A stretch of DNA of 64,000 bases from Candidula unifasciata. Taxonomy: Eukaryota; Mollusca; Gastropoda; Stylommatophora; Geomitridae. A model generated the notes under the pieces. It saw only the letters and a list, made by a program, of their open reading frames with translations, was not told the origin of the DNA and ran no database searches. Below are positions 34,401 through 46,201 of the stretch, piece after piece (position 1 is the first letter of the stretch; each line of letters opens with the position of its first letter). Location: the NCBI GenBank assembly GCA_905116865.2, contig CAJHNH020002075.1:1-64000 (forward strand), written 5' to 3'. Both the position numbers and the translations under genes were made by a program.

Positions 34401-34569
34401 AGTATTGTAAATACTGGCCTTGTTTTGTGGATCCAGTAAGTGTCACTGAAGGAAGCCTGACGTCAGTTATGCCGTTGGTCATGAAATTTCTCAGCCTTTT
34501 TAAAGTAGAGCGGTGTGAACAAATTAATAAAGAATGGAAAGAAATAATAATCCAGTTTCATAATAAAAA

Positions 34570-35170
34570 TGTAGAGATGAAAATCGCTTTCCATTAGTAT
34601 CAACATTTATGCTTAGTCTTTTGGCACTGCATCATTCCTCTGCAGTTGTAGAAAGAGGTTTTTCCTGCTTAATCTTCTTCTTCTGCCTGTCTAACCCCCC
34701 ACCCTCCCCAAATAGTGCATAGACCCTTAACCAACTCACGCCAAGTCGTTCTATCCTTCACTATCGCATGCGACTTTCCCCATCTTTTTAACTTAACTCT
34801 CTAACTCCATTCTCCACTTTTTTTTAAAAGTGTCTTCCTTTAGTTCTACGCCAATGTGGACTCCATTGCTAAGACATTTTAGTTGTATTGTTCTCAGGTT
34901 TTCCTAACATGTGTCCTATCCACAGCCAGCGTTTTTTCTTCATTTCTTGGTCTAGTAGAACTTGTTTTGTTCTCCCCCAAAGCCATTAGTGATTCTATTT
35001 TTTTAAAAACCATTTAATTGCCTCTATTCTGGTCAGGCACCCGTTAATGAATGCGTGTTAGTTTATTAGTAATTGCCTTGGGTGCTTATATTGGGATTTA
35101 CAAAAAATTAAATAAAAAATAAACACTCCTTATTCTGTAAGGACTTTAACAATAAATAAATCATTTTATT
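34570..35170 (+). pseudogene. hAT transposase C-terminal remnant interrupted by a LINE
   Basis: TTTATGCTTAGTCTTTTGGC, then CATTCCTCTGCAG (34600-34645), repeats the sequence at 33419-33465. The continuation (AACAATAAAT; 33525 in the other copy) resumes near 35099-35165. Between them lies a minus-strand LINE fragment. Confidence 0.6.
34672..35085 (-). pseudogene. LINE C-terminal fragment inserted in hAT remnant
   Basis: It opens with the (AAG)-type tail (CTTCTTCTTCTGCC on the plus strand) and parallels 27655-28070. Flanks TGCTTAAT (34666-34673) and TGCTTATA (35083-35090) look like a worn target duplication. Confidence 0.6.
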
Positions 35171-35199
35171 AATAATTCTCTTTATGCCTAGTGGCACAT

Positions 35200-35660
35200 G
35201 AGGCTTCAGAGAGGCCTTTCCATGCTTTCCTGTCCTGCGCAATCTTCAGTGCAGTTTTCCATGTCAAAGATGCCGCACTCAGGTCACTTTCCATCGTTCG
35301 TCTCCATGTTGTTTTTCGGAAGCTGGTGTCCATGTGAGAGCTGTTTTGGCAGGTATATCAGAAGTCATTCTCATAACGCGGCCAAGCCATTTCCATCTTC
35401 CCTTGGTTATCATACTGTCTAGAATTTCTTGGTTTGTAACTTGAAATAGTTTAGTGTTTTGAGATAGTATCGGGTCAGAAAATTTTGATAATTATATGTA
35501 GACATGTGTGGTGGAAGGTAAATAGTTTGTGCGCAACATTTGTTGGTCATTCCCCAGCATTCTGCTCCACAAGGAAGAAATGGTAAAATGATGCTCTTGT
35601 AGAGTCGGAGTTTCGTCCCTATGCAGTAACTGTTGGATAACCAGATTTGCCTCATCCTTC
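35200..35660 (-). pseudogene. LINE RT C-terminal fragment
   Basis: Minus reading IGTKLRLYKSIILPFLPCGA, ECWGMTNK, then, after frame changes, REDGNGLAAL, PKQLSHGHQLPKNNMETNDG. This is the order of the thumb-to-C-terminal region in CR1/RTE-type LINEs. Confidence 0.65.
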
Positions 35661-35710
35661 CAAAAGCAAATATATTATTTAATAAACATTAAATAATCAG
35701 TATTCCAGAC

Positions 35711-35994
35711 CAGCCGGTCTCAACTTGTGGGTCGCGACCATTTTGTGTCTCGAACTACCATTCCACAGGGGTCGTCTAAGATATTCGGAAAACACATATT
35801 CACTAACGTTATAAAGTAGCAACTAAAACAACTGTATGGTTGGGGGTCGCCACAGGGGTCGTCTAAGACCATCAGAAAAAACATATTTACTTAAGTTATA
35901 AAGTAGCAACTAAAACAATTGTATGGTTAGGGGTCCCCACAATATGAGGAACTGTATTAAAGATTCGCATCATTAGGAAGGTTGAAATCCACTG
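35711..35994. mobile_element. non-autonomous hAT element with duplicated core
   Basis: Ends CAGCCGGTCTCAAC and, inverted, CAGTGGATTTCAACC. Flanking 8-mers TTCCAGAC (35703-35710) and GTCTAGAC (35995-36002) agree at 6 of 8 bases. The core (GGGGTCGTCTAAGA to TGTATGGTTGGGGTC-like) is present twice in tandem. The same family occurs at 4336. Confidence 0.75.
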
Positions 35995-36132
35995 GTCTAG
36001 ACCATGGAAACAACTCATCTAATCCCTAACGTGTTTGCTTTCCGGAGATGAAGACATCCATTGGTGATGTCACCAGGCAACATACGCAATCGTCTGTACT
36101 CTTCTGCATCAGCATGGCGCAGTGTTTCCCAA

Positions 36133-36330
36133 ACTGTTCTTAGTCGCGGCGCCTTTTTTCATTACAAATGATTCCACGACTCCCTAACCTAAGTAAAAGT
36201 ATGACTATTTGTATGTAAGAGATACGTCTTGGCTGGCGTGAAGGATGGAGGAGTATCATTGGAATCATATGTAACATCATCTTGTTCACAGGGCTTAGTT
36301 CTCTATGACTCAAAAGTCAGTTCGAGGTTT
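36133..36330. mobile_element. possible hAT element end
   Basis: CAGTGTTTCCCAAACTG followed by TCGCGGCGCC is the type of end seen on many hAT miniature elements. I could not find the matching right end. Confidence 0.4.
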
Positions 36331-36405
36331 TTCAATACGTTTGTTCGTTTACTTCCTCCTGCAGCTTGGCGCTTGAGTCAACACAAAGTAGTCGAGTAGA
36401 TTTTT

Positions 36406-36600
36406 ACTCCACCGGGACATCACACAAGCGATAAACACCCGATGACACAAAGTGCCACCATGTGGATGAGAATAACCCGTGGAGAGGTCTCAGAAACCGC
36501 GTTCAGCCATTAGGTCATGTTTATGGCGGAGCTATATTGCGGCCCCTGGCAAGAGCCAGGGTGGGGCTTCAAAATAACGAAAAATTGCATCTCACAAGAA
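36406..36600. repeat. dispersed repeat family D, copy 2
   Basis: Close to 11688-11900 (GATAAACACCCGATG; AAGTGCCACCATGTGGATGA; GAAAAATTGCATC). Confidence 0.75.
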
Positions 36601-36661
36601 GATGACTGAATGACTAAAAAAAGATGTGAACACAAAAACAGAGCTTTTTTTTTTTTTTACA

Positions 36662-37580
36662 CACAACAGTCGCTGTTGTGTAGCGGTTAAAAACTCGCCT
36701 GCGGATCTGAAAGTCGTAGCGTGGGTTCCAATCAGAAGGAATCCAAACTTGAAAAAGGAGGGGGGCGAGGGGGGGGGGGGGGCTGAGTGGTCTCGAAGCA
36801 TGGTGAAGTTCGCCTCGCGTGCTAGAGGTCCCCAGTTCAAGTCCCGGTGAAGGTTGGGATTTTTTTCACATGGACTTCTAGTAATTTCCTTTGGTCTTTG
36901 ATTAGTAGGACCGGATGCCCGTGTGTATTGTTGCTTACGTAAAAAATGCACTAGTAGTTTGAATCTAAAGGAGTAGTCTAACAGCGCTGCCCTGACCAAA
37001 TTTGGAGTTAAAAATCCACCCCAAAATATTACGGTATCCTTCCAGGTGCTACGGAGTTCGTGCACTGCGCTGAGAATCTTTGGATTCAGTCCTGAGGTAG
37101 AAGTAGAAGGGAGCACTTATCGGTTACTACTCTTGTGCCGTGATGTTGATCCGTTGTTCAAACCAAACACTCGACAGTGCCATCTGATGAAGCTGGCCTC
37201 TAGTTGTGGATGTGACAGTCTGCACCAGTGACAAGGGATCGACAACATTATATATATGTGTGTGGTGTGTCTGTGTGTTTATGGTGTGTATGTGTGTGTT
37301 TAAGAATTTTCAAAGCATTTTAAGTTTTAAAAAAATATGCGTATCTTCTGGTATGCTGTGGTACCTTTTAAAAAGACAAAAAAAAAAAAAAAAAAAAACC
37401 CACATTCCCCACTGCTCCGAAACAAATTTCGTCAGACCTGACTAGGAAGATTCACATGGCTAATTTTACTCCCGTGACAACTGGTGAACGCAGAGTCTCT
37501 ATCGCCCTTACTTCCCAGAACATTGCCTGGTACCCATTGCAGGCTGAGCAACTTTACAAACCTAAATACTGTCCCGATTA
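36662..37580 (+). repeat. SINE head plus copy of the 7.0-7.6-kb dispersed repeat
   Basis: 36662-36740 has a S2-like tRNA head (TGTGTAGCGGTTAAAAACTC). 36778-37560 follows the order of 7040-7610: GAGTGGTCTCGAAGCATGG, a B-box-like GTTCAAGTCCC, TG-rich run, GGTACCTTTTAAAAAG, TGGTACCCATTGCAGGCTG. About 350 bases near 36900-37245 have no counterpart at 7 kb. Confidence 0.6.
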
Positions 37581-37664
37581 GTGACGAAGTCTACCGGCAA
37601 GCCAGTAGGTTACCCGATCGTTGATGGTTTTGGCTCCTTCACCTTCTTCGATGAGATTCAACCC

Positions 37665-37830
37665 CACTAAGCAATAAACACCAGGCGACATAAAGTGCCA
37701 CCATGCGGATGAGTACAACCAGGAGAAAGGTCCCAGAAACCTCGTTCAATAGTTTGGTTATATTAGGGCTCCCAACTAAGGCTGGGATGGGGCTTTATAA
37801 TAACAAAAAATTGCGCCTGGTCTCGAGACT
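37665..37830. repeat. dispersed repeat family D, copy 3
   Basis: GCAATAAACACCAGGCGACA, GTGCCACCATGCGGATGAG, GGCTGGGATGGGGCTT, AACAAAAAATTGCGCC: the same order as copies 1 and 2. Confidence 0.65.
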
Positions 37831-37925
37831 ACACTTATTTCCCTTCTGAGGTTTCGAATACAGCAGACATCTATATATATATATGATATACCATTCGTTT
37901 ATGTCATTTGATATCTTGAAAAAGT

Positions 37926-38165
<240 letters not shown>

Positions 38166-38242
38166 ATTTCGTTAAATAATATCATTGTTGTGAGTAATAT
38201 ATGGATATATAAATGGCTATGTGAAATTGAAGTACAGTCCAC

Positions 38243-38300
38243 ACACACACGCACACACACGTACACACACACACACACACACACTCACACAAGCACACAC
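38243..38300. repeat. (CA)n microsatellite
   Basis: CA with ACGC, GTAC and CTCAC breaks. Confidence 0.9.
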
Positions 38301-38735
38301 CATAGAGTTTGTGTCCCTTAGATTTCAATTTAAAGCTTAAGTTTGTAATTTGTAAATCGGACCGCGGTCCCAGTTGCCGGAATTAATCAAGTAACAGCGG
38401 AAGAACAGGATCAAGAACCTGTACCGCCGTGCAAAGGGAAGAAACCGTGTGGAGTTCATGAATGAAAAGAACCACGGTCTTCATGCTAGGTATGAGAGAA
38501 TTCTCTTGAAGGTAGTGAGTTGTGTGTTAGCACATTGACATGTATGTTCCTTGTCCATTTTGTGTGCTACATTAAATCACTGGTGTCTTTCACTGATCAA
38601 GGCTCTCCAGTACATTTATCTTTCTTGTAGCTTCTGTTTGTATTCATCTGGTTAAACAGAAACCGTGTTGGCTGTACATTTCTGGTTAAACTGAAACTTT
38701 GAGGACATGCTTGAACTGTCCCAGGCTTTGCGCAT
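38301..38735. other. no gene recognised
   Basis: Left flank of the nested block. The string AGAGTTTGTGTCCCTT after the CA run also follows the CA run near 20257. Confidence 0.35.
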
Positions 38736-38775
38736 GGACATTGACTTCTTCTTCTTCTTGTGTTCGCTTTCTGAT

Positions 38776-40845
38776 TTACACCGACAGACAGGTTCTTGTG
38801 ATAAACTTGACTGTTTTTATGAGTTCATTTTTAGTCCCATACAACTTTGTGTACAGTGATGACTCACTGGGCCAGTATTCCTTTCTTAATGGGCTGAACA
38901 AGGGACAGTCTTGCAGGACATGTTCTGTAGTCTGCACACACAGCCCACAAGGGCAAAAGGGTGAACCACCCAGACGAAGCCTGTGCATATGCTGGTTAAG
39001 TTTGTCATGTCCTGTCCTGAGACGTAGGAAAATGACCTGCCCATGCCGGTCAAGTAAGTGGTAGTCATCTCTGGCCAGACTCTTTTTACTTCTAATAGCC
39101 TGGATGGCCCTTTTCTTCTCATAGTATGTTACTGCATTCTCTTCCTGGTCACATTCTGCCCCTTTTTTAGCAAGTTTATCTGCGGTTTCGTTTCCTGGTA
39201 TACCACAGTGGGATGGCACCCACCGGAGTACAGTACACTTTTGGGCAGCCACCTTGCCAAGTTCAGATCTCAAGTGAGGGAGTTTGCCACTCTTGAGGGC
39301 TTGAAGCACTGAAAGCGCATCTGTGAATATAACCACCCGGTGGCAGTCAGAACTGGTGTTGTGTAACATTTCGGCAGCCTGCTCTAGTGCTACAATCTCT
39401 GCTGTGTAGTTGGAACAGGATTTACCAGTGGGTATCCACTTTGTGTGGCGGTGGTTGCCTGGGTATGTAACAAAGACTCCAGCACCCCCATTTTTAACCG
39501 CACTTGTTGCTGATCCATCTGTGCAAACATGCATCCATGACCGCTCGGGACAGTTTTCATGAATCATGCCAAGAGCAGCCGCTCGCTTTTGAAGATGACT
39601 GGACTCATCTCCAGCTGTGAATCCACTGACCGAAGTCATCATCTGCATTGTATCACTGACCCGCTCCCAAGGTACAGGGTATAGGGTAGGTTTCAGCGGT
39701 GTTGTTCTAATAGGTAGATCAGCCTGATACTGTCTTCTAAGTCTTTTCCCCCGATGGACAAAGCTGCTACGTTTGAGACGCCCTAATGCCAGATCATCTA
39801 ACCTTTTATTCATTGGGCGTGACTGCATACTATTAAACCTCTCCATCTGGATCATAGTTTCAGCGTCTCTTCTATAGGACAGTGTCTGCATTGCAGTTAT
39901 TTTCTGCATCTTCAGGATTGGTGCAGTTTTCATGGATCCTGTGATGAGTCTAAGAGCACGACTTTTCACTCCGTCCAACGACTGTAGATGGGAATTAGCA
40001 GCTGTTGACCATGCTGTTGCACCAAACTCCAAGTGGGGTCTTATCGCTCCATTATAAACTTTCTTTAGGGTTTTTCCATTCGCTCGCCATCCTGTACCTG
40101 CCAGTTTTCTAAATAGGCCTAGTCGTCTCCTAGCCTTCCCTTCTACATTTTCTATATGTTTGCTCCATGTGAACCCTTTATCAAATGTCACTCCAAGACA
40201 AGTGGGGAAGCCCTCTTCCTTTAGCAAGGATGTTCCTAGGTGAATACTAGCAGCCCTGTCCCTGGGGGAAAGAGAGAAAAGCGCTGTGGATGTTTTGTCT
40301 GTGTTGATGGCAACATGCCATTTTTCTGCCCATGTCATCAAGAGATCTGCTGCTCGCTGCATTCCCATATTTGCCACTGTGGTGTGTTCATCGGTACACC
40401 AAAGTGCCAGATCATCTGCATACAGGGCAGCTTTTACTCCCGTAGGGAGGTCCCTCACCAGATCATTTATATACACAAGAAAGAGAGCCGGAGAGACAAC
40501 TCCTCCCTGTGGTACTCCTTGCCGAAGTAACACTTTTCTACTCTGCTGGCCATCAAGACTGACTCTAGTTCTCCTGCTGTGTAAGAAGGATTGGATCCAT
40601 TTTAGCATGTTTCCTTGGATTCCACTTCTCTCCAGCTTTGCAATGAGACCATCCCTCCAGACTTTGCCAAAAGCTTGCCTGAAGTCAACCAACACCGCCA
40701 GGACCCCCTTCTCCTCTCGGAAGGCATCCTCCACAGCCCGTGACAGGTAGGTGACTTGGTCTTCTATGCTGTGACATTCCCTAAACCCAGCCTGCTCTGG
40801 CACCAAGATCTGCTCCGATTCCAAGTGCCATTTCAGTCTTGAATT
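38776..40845 (-). CDS. LINE reverse transcriptase-RNase H half, open
   Basis: About 690 codons without a stop. RT motifs in order: PEQAGFRECHSIEDQ, VLVDFRQAFGKV, LRQGVPQGGVVSPALF and the catalytic ALYADDLAL (about residue 165). RNase H: VCTDGSAT, AEIVALEQA, IFTDALSVLQAL and SHCGIPGNETADKLAKKG, so all four acidic positions look present. A zinc-knuckle-like CPCGLCVQTTEHVLQDC lies near the end. Its 5' continuation lies across the Merlin insertion at 46541-46202. The frame runs a few codons into the Merlin end (to 40860) and has no real start there. A young sequence, but it cannot be expressed as a full protein now. Confidence 0.9.
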   Translation of the reverse strand, partial: NSRLKWHLESEQILVPEQAGFRECHSIEDQVTYLSRAVEDAFREEKGVLAVLVDFRQAFGKVWRDGLIAKLERSGIQGNMLKWIQSFLHSRRTRVSLDGQQSRKVLLRQGVPQGGVVSPALFLVYINDLVRDLPTGVKAALYADDLALWCTDEHTTVANMGMQRAADLLMTWAEKWHVAINTDKTSTALFSLSPRDRAASIHLGTSLLKEEGFPTCLGVTFDKGFTWSKHIENVEGKARRRLGLFRKLAGTGWRANGKTLKKVYNGAIRPHLEFGATAWSTAANSHLQSLDGVKSRALRLITGSMKTAPILKMQKITAMQTLSYRRDAETMIQMERFNSMQSRPMNKRLDDLALGRLKRSSFVHRGKRLRRQYQADLPIRTTPLKPTLYPVPWERVSDTMQMMTSVSGFTAGDESSHLQKRAAALGMIHENCPERSWMHVCTDGSATSAVKNGGAGVFVTYPGNHRHTKWIPTGKSCSNYTAEIVALEQAAEMLHNTSSDCHRVVIFTDALSVLQALKSGKLPHLRSELGKVAAQKCTVLRWVPSHCGIPGNETADKLAKKGAECDQEENAVTYYEKKRAIQAIRSKKSLARDDYHLLDRHGQVIFLRLRTGHDKLNQHMHRLRLGGSPFCPCGLCVQTTEHVLQDCPLFSPLRKEYWPSESSLYTKLYGTKNELIKTVKFITRTCLSV

Positions 40846-41044
40846 TACAATTCGGTACAATATTTTTTACGTACCCCTGACGTCACATTGACGTCACAGG
40901 AGACATTCCCAATAAATTCTAGGGTGTGCAGGTTGTAGTTTCTCGCGGTTTCTCTACATCCAAGTTGTTCACATCGCAAAAGCGCGCTCTTGCAAAGCGC
41001 GCGCTTTACTATGACGTGCAGTGTTGCCACTTCGGATGTTTTAC

Positions 41045-41440
41045 ATCCACATTTAGATGTTTTTCCTTCCATTTAAATGTCTTTTTGACGTTTAAACGGT
41101 AGATACTTTTCTAAATTCTTTTCATATGTTTTTCCTTCCATTTATATGTCTTTTCGACGTTTAAATGGTTGATGCATTTCTAGACGCTTTTCATATGTTT
41201 TTCCTCCCATTTAGATGTCTTTTTGACGTTTAAATGGTAGATGCTTTTCTAGATTCTTTTTATATGTTTTTCCTTCCATTTAGATGTCTTTTTGACGTTT
41301 GAATGGTAGATGCTTTTCTAGATTCTTTTCATATGTTTTTCCATTTATTTAGATGTCTTTTTGACGTTTAAATGGTAGATGCTTTTCTAGAAGCTTTTCA
41401 TTTGGAGTCAAATATTTTTTTTTCTTATGGTAGATGTTTT
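41045..41440. repeat. subterminal ~69-bp tandem repeat of the hAT element
   Basis: More than five units containing TTAGATGTCTTTTTGACG, then GGTAGATGCTTTTCTAGA, then TTTTCATATGTTTTTCC. Related AGATGTTTT / GGATGTTTTTGTC strings stand near the opposite end (44283-44347). Such subterminal motifs are often transposase-binding sites in hAT elements; that role is inferred. Confidence 0.8.
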
Positions 41441-41799
41441 TCTAGATTCTTTTGATTTGAGTTAAATATTTTTTTTTTCTTTCAGTTATTATTGTTTTTT
41501 CTTTCAGTTACTCAAACTTTGAACTCTCACTGGGGTCAAAGCTCAAATATCTGGCAGCCCCGGTACTGATTAATTAAAAGGGCGCGCAAATCACACTTAC
41601 TTTGTTTCAACCGTATCCTCACTGTGCTAACTTTGTGTTTCTTTTTCATGTGATTTTAAAAAAAATAATTGCTCACCTTCACTTTGAATAAACATTTCAA
41701 CATGCTTAAAGTAAAGTATGAACAAAAAAATATTGGCAGTTCCCGGGGATATCACCAAGGCTTGTTGTAAGTACTGTCATAAATCGCACAAACCACGAA

Positions 41800-43860
41800 C
41801 GACGTAACGGTCAAGTCATTATTTGTTTCGTTGCCGGCCTGGATTTGCTTAACATAAACAATCCATACAGACGTTTTTCTGACATTGCAGATCTAAGCCA
41901 TGTTTTTACACGACGTGATGTGCTGAACGATCGCTCCACAGTACATGTTGTTGCTGGTAATGTTAGCAAAACTAGTAAGGCATACCTGACACTCAGATAA
42001 AACTTTGTGAAAGGTACAAGTCGATAAAATCTTGTCTACTTCTGCATTCTCGCGTTTTCCAAAAAGTCAAACCAACTCAAAGCTTCAGTTTCAAAATTAT
42101 CAATGTAGTATATCTGAATAATAGTAGACATTATATTCTTAAACTATTTACGATTCAGTTTGCACAATATCGAAGGATGTAGCAACGCTAAGTTAAATTG
42201 TGCACTGTTGGCTTCACAGAATCGACTCTTAGTTGAGTTAATTAGAGAATTTAAGTATGGAATGTAAACAGTTGAAGTACTCTTCAACACTTATGGTTCC
42301 CGGAATACTTCGATACTTTTGTCTTCCACACTGTCTTGGGATAATCAGCTCAATATCCACTTTCTGTGCGAGTTGTAGTGTTTTCACAAAAATATCCCTG
42401 AAATAGTTATCGGAATCACCTCGGTGAAGTTTTACTACACTGAGCAGGTTTTGAACTTGCAGTTGGACTTCTGGAAGATCAACTTGAACAGCTGGAAGAA
42501 GAAGAGCCTGAGTAACTGGTTCCAGTATGGCAGAGTCTTGAGAAATAATATTGAGACAAAATAAAAACGTGCTGGACTTTGATGAACAATGTAACTGATG
42601 TGCAGCCTGTCGTGTATCTCCACTTGCATGCAGTGAAAATGTTTCCAGTTGGCAATAAATGTCTGCAAATTTACTAGAAAAAATCTGAATACTTTTATAC
42701 TTGCTTGTCCATCTTGTCTCACACAGAAGAGGAATATTTGGGACAGAGGACCTCCTTTTTTGGGCTTTCACGAAAAAAATTTAATAATTGCTTTGATAGT
42801 ACTAATAGTATTTCGTATCACTGCAACATTATTAAGATCATTTTCAACGAGATTCAGTATATGCGAGGCACCGTGAACAAAGGCAGCCTTGAGGTAAATA
42901 CTTCGAATTTTTGCCTGAACACCATTTTCTTGTCCGGTTATTGTCGAGCACCCATCATAACCTTGACCCAGCAGATTATTCAGGAGAAGACCAAATGTTT
43001 TGCAATGTTGAATAATACAATCAGATATCGTGGCGGCGTCCATACCTTTCAGCGGAGAAAATCCAAGGAATTCCTCACGAATCATAGCCTTCTCACTAGA
43101 CGTATCTACAAACCGGACTCCCAGTGATAACTGTTCTGTTCCTAAGATATCTACTGTTTCATCGGCTATGATCGAGAATCCAACAGCATTGTTAGCAGCT
43201 TTTACAATGTCTTCTCGCAAAGCTTGTTCAGACAAATTAATCAAACCATTCTGCGTTCGGTGTGATGTGTAACGTGCATTTCCAGCAGCTGTATCAAAAT
43301 GGTTGTTTTTTTTAAAATACTGTCTCACTCAATTCGATACGTATAAAGTTGTTCGACATTTCCTTTGGTGCTATCTTTCCCACGAATTGCCAAATCATTT
43401 GTTCCGCAAAATAAGATTGTTGAAATAAAAGGATACAGTTTCTTTCTGTTTTCTTCAATATTTCGTTTTACGGAATTATCTATCTGACAAATAATATCCT
43501 TTTTTGGATCTCTAATGGTTGATGCGAAGTGTTCAGCGTCTTGTTAAGACCCACGATGCCCTGCTGAGCTAGTATGCTTTCTGGCACATTCATTAAAATC
43601 TTTGTACAAGGAGTAGTAATAAAGGCACCTTGAATTCCTTTTTGAACTGGTTGCGGAAATAAAACACAGAAAATGCAAAAAGCACTTTTTAACCTAGGTG
43701 AATATGATAACCATAGAGAATACTGGGTTAGCCAAGATTTCCCGAAACAACGTTTTCCACTTCCTGACATGTCGCCGTCAAAATCATATGACGGGTGAGG
43801 CTTGTATGGATCAGTTAGCAAACGATACTTGAGCTTAAGATCGAATCTTCGTAGTAGATT
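41800..43860 (-). pseudogene. hAT transposase, ZMYM1/DUF4371 type, frameshifted
   Basis: Modules in order on the minus strand: a TTF/ZMYM-type N-terminal domain (43821-43480; SGKRCFGKSWLTQYSLWLSY, AFCIFCVLFP), a DUF4371 catalytic core (43328-42768; FSIIADETVDI with the first acidic residue, LLGQGYDGCSTITG with the second), the continuation with CETRWTSK (42771-42238), and the C-terminal dimerisation domain at about 42000-41850 (TLPATTCTVERSFSTSRRVK, TWLRSAMSEKRLYGLFML). At least three frame changes or stops separate them. All parts are present, so the decay is recent compared with other hAT remnants here. Confidence 0.88.
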
Positions 43861-44433
43861 TTACACAGAGTTCAATGTCCTAGGTTAACATAGTATCTCC
43901 ACTTTCAAGTTTGTCCGGGTCTGGTTCTGGTGATAGCGTTGCTGCTGCAGATGAACAAGCAACAGCATCGGGTTTTTTTCCAATCAACCCAGAGCAAATG
44001 CCCCCCCCCCCCTTTTTTCCCTTGCGTTCGCCTATGGTTAGGTGATGGAGTTTTATGGCGGGGGCACACTTACAACGACCTGTACAGACAGTAGTGACCG
44101 TTTTGTGTTGTTGTTGTGACGGTGTTGGTGGTAGTGGTAGCAGCAGTAGTACTGGCACTCTAAGGGTGATGTGGTAGCTGTTACACTGGCCACATTTACT
44201 TTTCAGTACAGATTAATGCTACCCATTTTAGTCATATTAATAGCTATGTAATTTGTAACTCTTTCCGTTTGGATTTTTTTCTAGATGTTTTCCATGCAAA
44301 TTTTGATATTTTAAAATCTTTCTTGACTCCATTTTGGATGTTTTTGTCAAAGAAAAGTGGCAACACTGATGACGTATGTTTACCGCTCTTTTCCGGCGTC
44401 AGTCAGTTGCCATTGTTTCCAGCAGCAGTCACG

Positions 44434-44754
44434 ATGCATTTTCTACAGCTAGTTGCATCTGTACAAGACAAAGAAAGCAGCATTGCCTTCCTGCAACAGC
44501 ATGGCATTATGCACAGAACCAGAAGTTGCAGAAACAACCATCAGATGCTGCTATCGCTGTCTGAAAGACACGAACGTTGGCGCTGTAGAAAGTCCACTTG
44601 TCGTGTAGACTTACCTCTGCTAGATTCTGACCCCCGCAAGACTACTAGTCCGTCGTCTCTTCTGCCACCGCAGTTTGACCTCTGTCCAGATCTACTAACG
44701 TGTAAAATCTCTGTGATTGTCAATTCGTGCGTGAACCCAGCAGTATTCATGTAG
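44434..44754 (+). pseudogene. Merlin-type transposase, N-terminal part
   Basis: From the ATG at 44434 the protein reads MHFLQLVASVQDKESSIAF, LQQHGIMHRTRSCRNNHQM, SERHERWRCRKSTCR. This is the conserved start of Merlin/IS1016-like transposases with its Cys pairs. After LLDSDPRK it departs from the family and ends. The catalytic DDE region is not found, so it was deleted or replaced, or lies across an intron I cannot place. Confidence 0.7.
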
Positions 44755-44876
44755 AATGATTGGCCCTTTTTAGGGCCCCTCACAGTACCCCAATTGGCAT
44801 TTCCTGCGATTGCACATAGAGTTCACATAGCCAAAGTGCACATTTTACATGTAGTGAAAAAAAACACCGTTGTGAC

Positions 44877-44878
<2 letters not shown>

Positions 44879-44922
<44 letters not shown>
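44879..44922. repeat. (CA)n microsatellite
   Basis: About 22 CA units, followed by a short repeat (ACAATTTACATTTTATTTAA) that recurs four more times on both sides of the LINE insert up to 45860. Confidence 0.9.
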
Positions 44923-44924
<2 letters not shown>

Positions 44925-44984
44925 TTACATTTTATTTAAAACACACAATTTACATTTTATTTAAACAAAAACGCTGTGACAACA

Positions 44985-45758
<774 letters not shown>

Positions 45759-46201
45759 ACACACACACAATTTACATTTCATTTAAAACACACAATTTAC
45801 ATTTTATTTAAAAAAAAAACATTGTGACAACAAAAACACACACAATTTACATTTCATTTGAAAAAAAAAAAAGAATTCACAATGGATCACGTCGGTATTG
45901 AACGCGGTATCTTTCATTTACAAGGCAGATGTGATACCAACTACGCTATGCACTCACATGTTGACATGTTATAAAAACATGACTAATATTGCAGACCGGC
46001 CAATTTCGCATCAACAAGCAGCCAATTGCGCATCAACAGACCGAAATATGTCGCACCATAAGACACTAGATGAACTCTCAAAAACAGCAACAGACAGCAG
46101 CACACTTGCACCCCTTGAAATAATGGAATGTCAAGTCAGCTGTGGAATTCCCACGGGAATTTCGTGTTTGGGGGAAGTTAAAAATATAGAACCTACAATT
46201 C

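Larger units (their letters stand above)
41019..44368 (-). mobile_element. hAT DNA transposon (3350 bp) inserted in the Merlin element
   Basis: It has 14-bp perfect terminal inverted repeats CAGTGTTGCCACTT. Flanking 8-mers ATGACGTG (41011-41018) and ATGACGTA (44369-44376) differ at one base. The minus strand encodes a ZMYM1/DUF4371-type hAT transposase (43860-41800) with frameshifts. Between the coding part and the left end lies a block of ~69-bp repeats. Confidence 0.93.

Noticed and set aside
40240..40750. Plus-strand open frames of 96 and 154 codons
   Set aside because: They lie opposite the intact RT coding strand.
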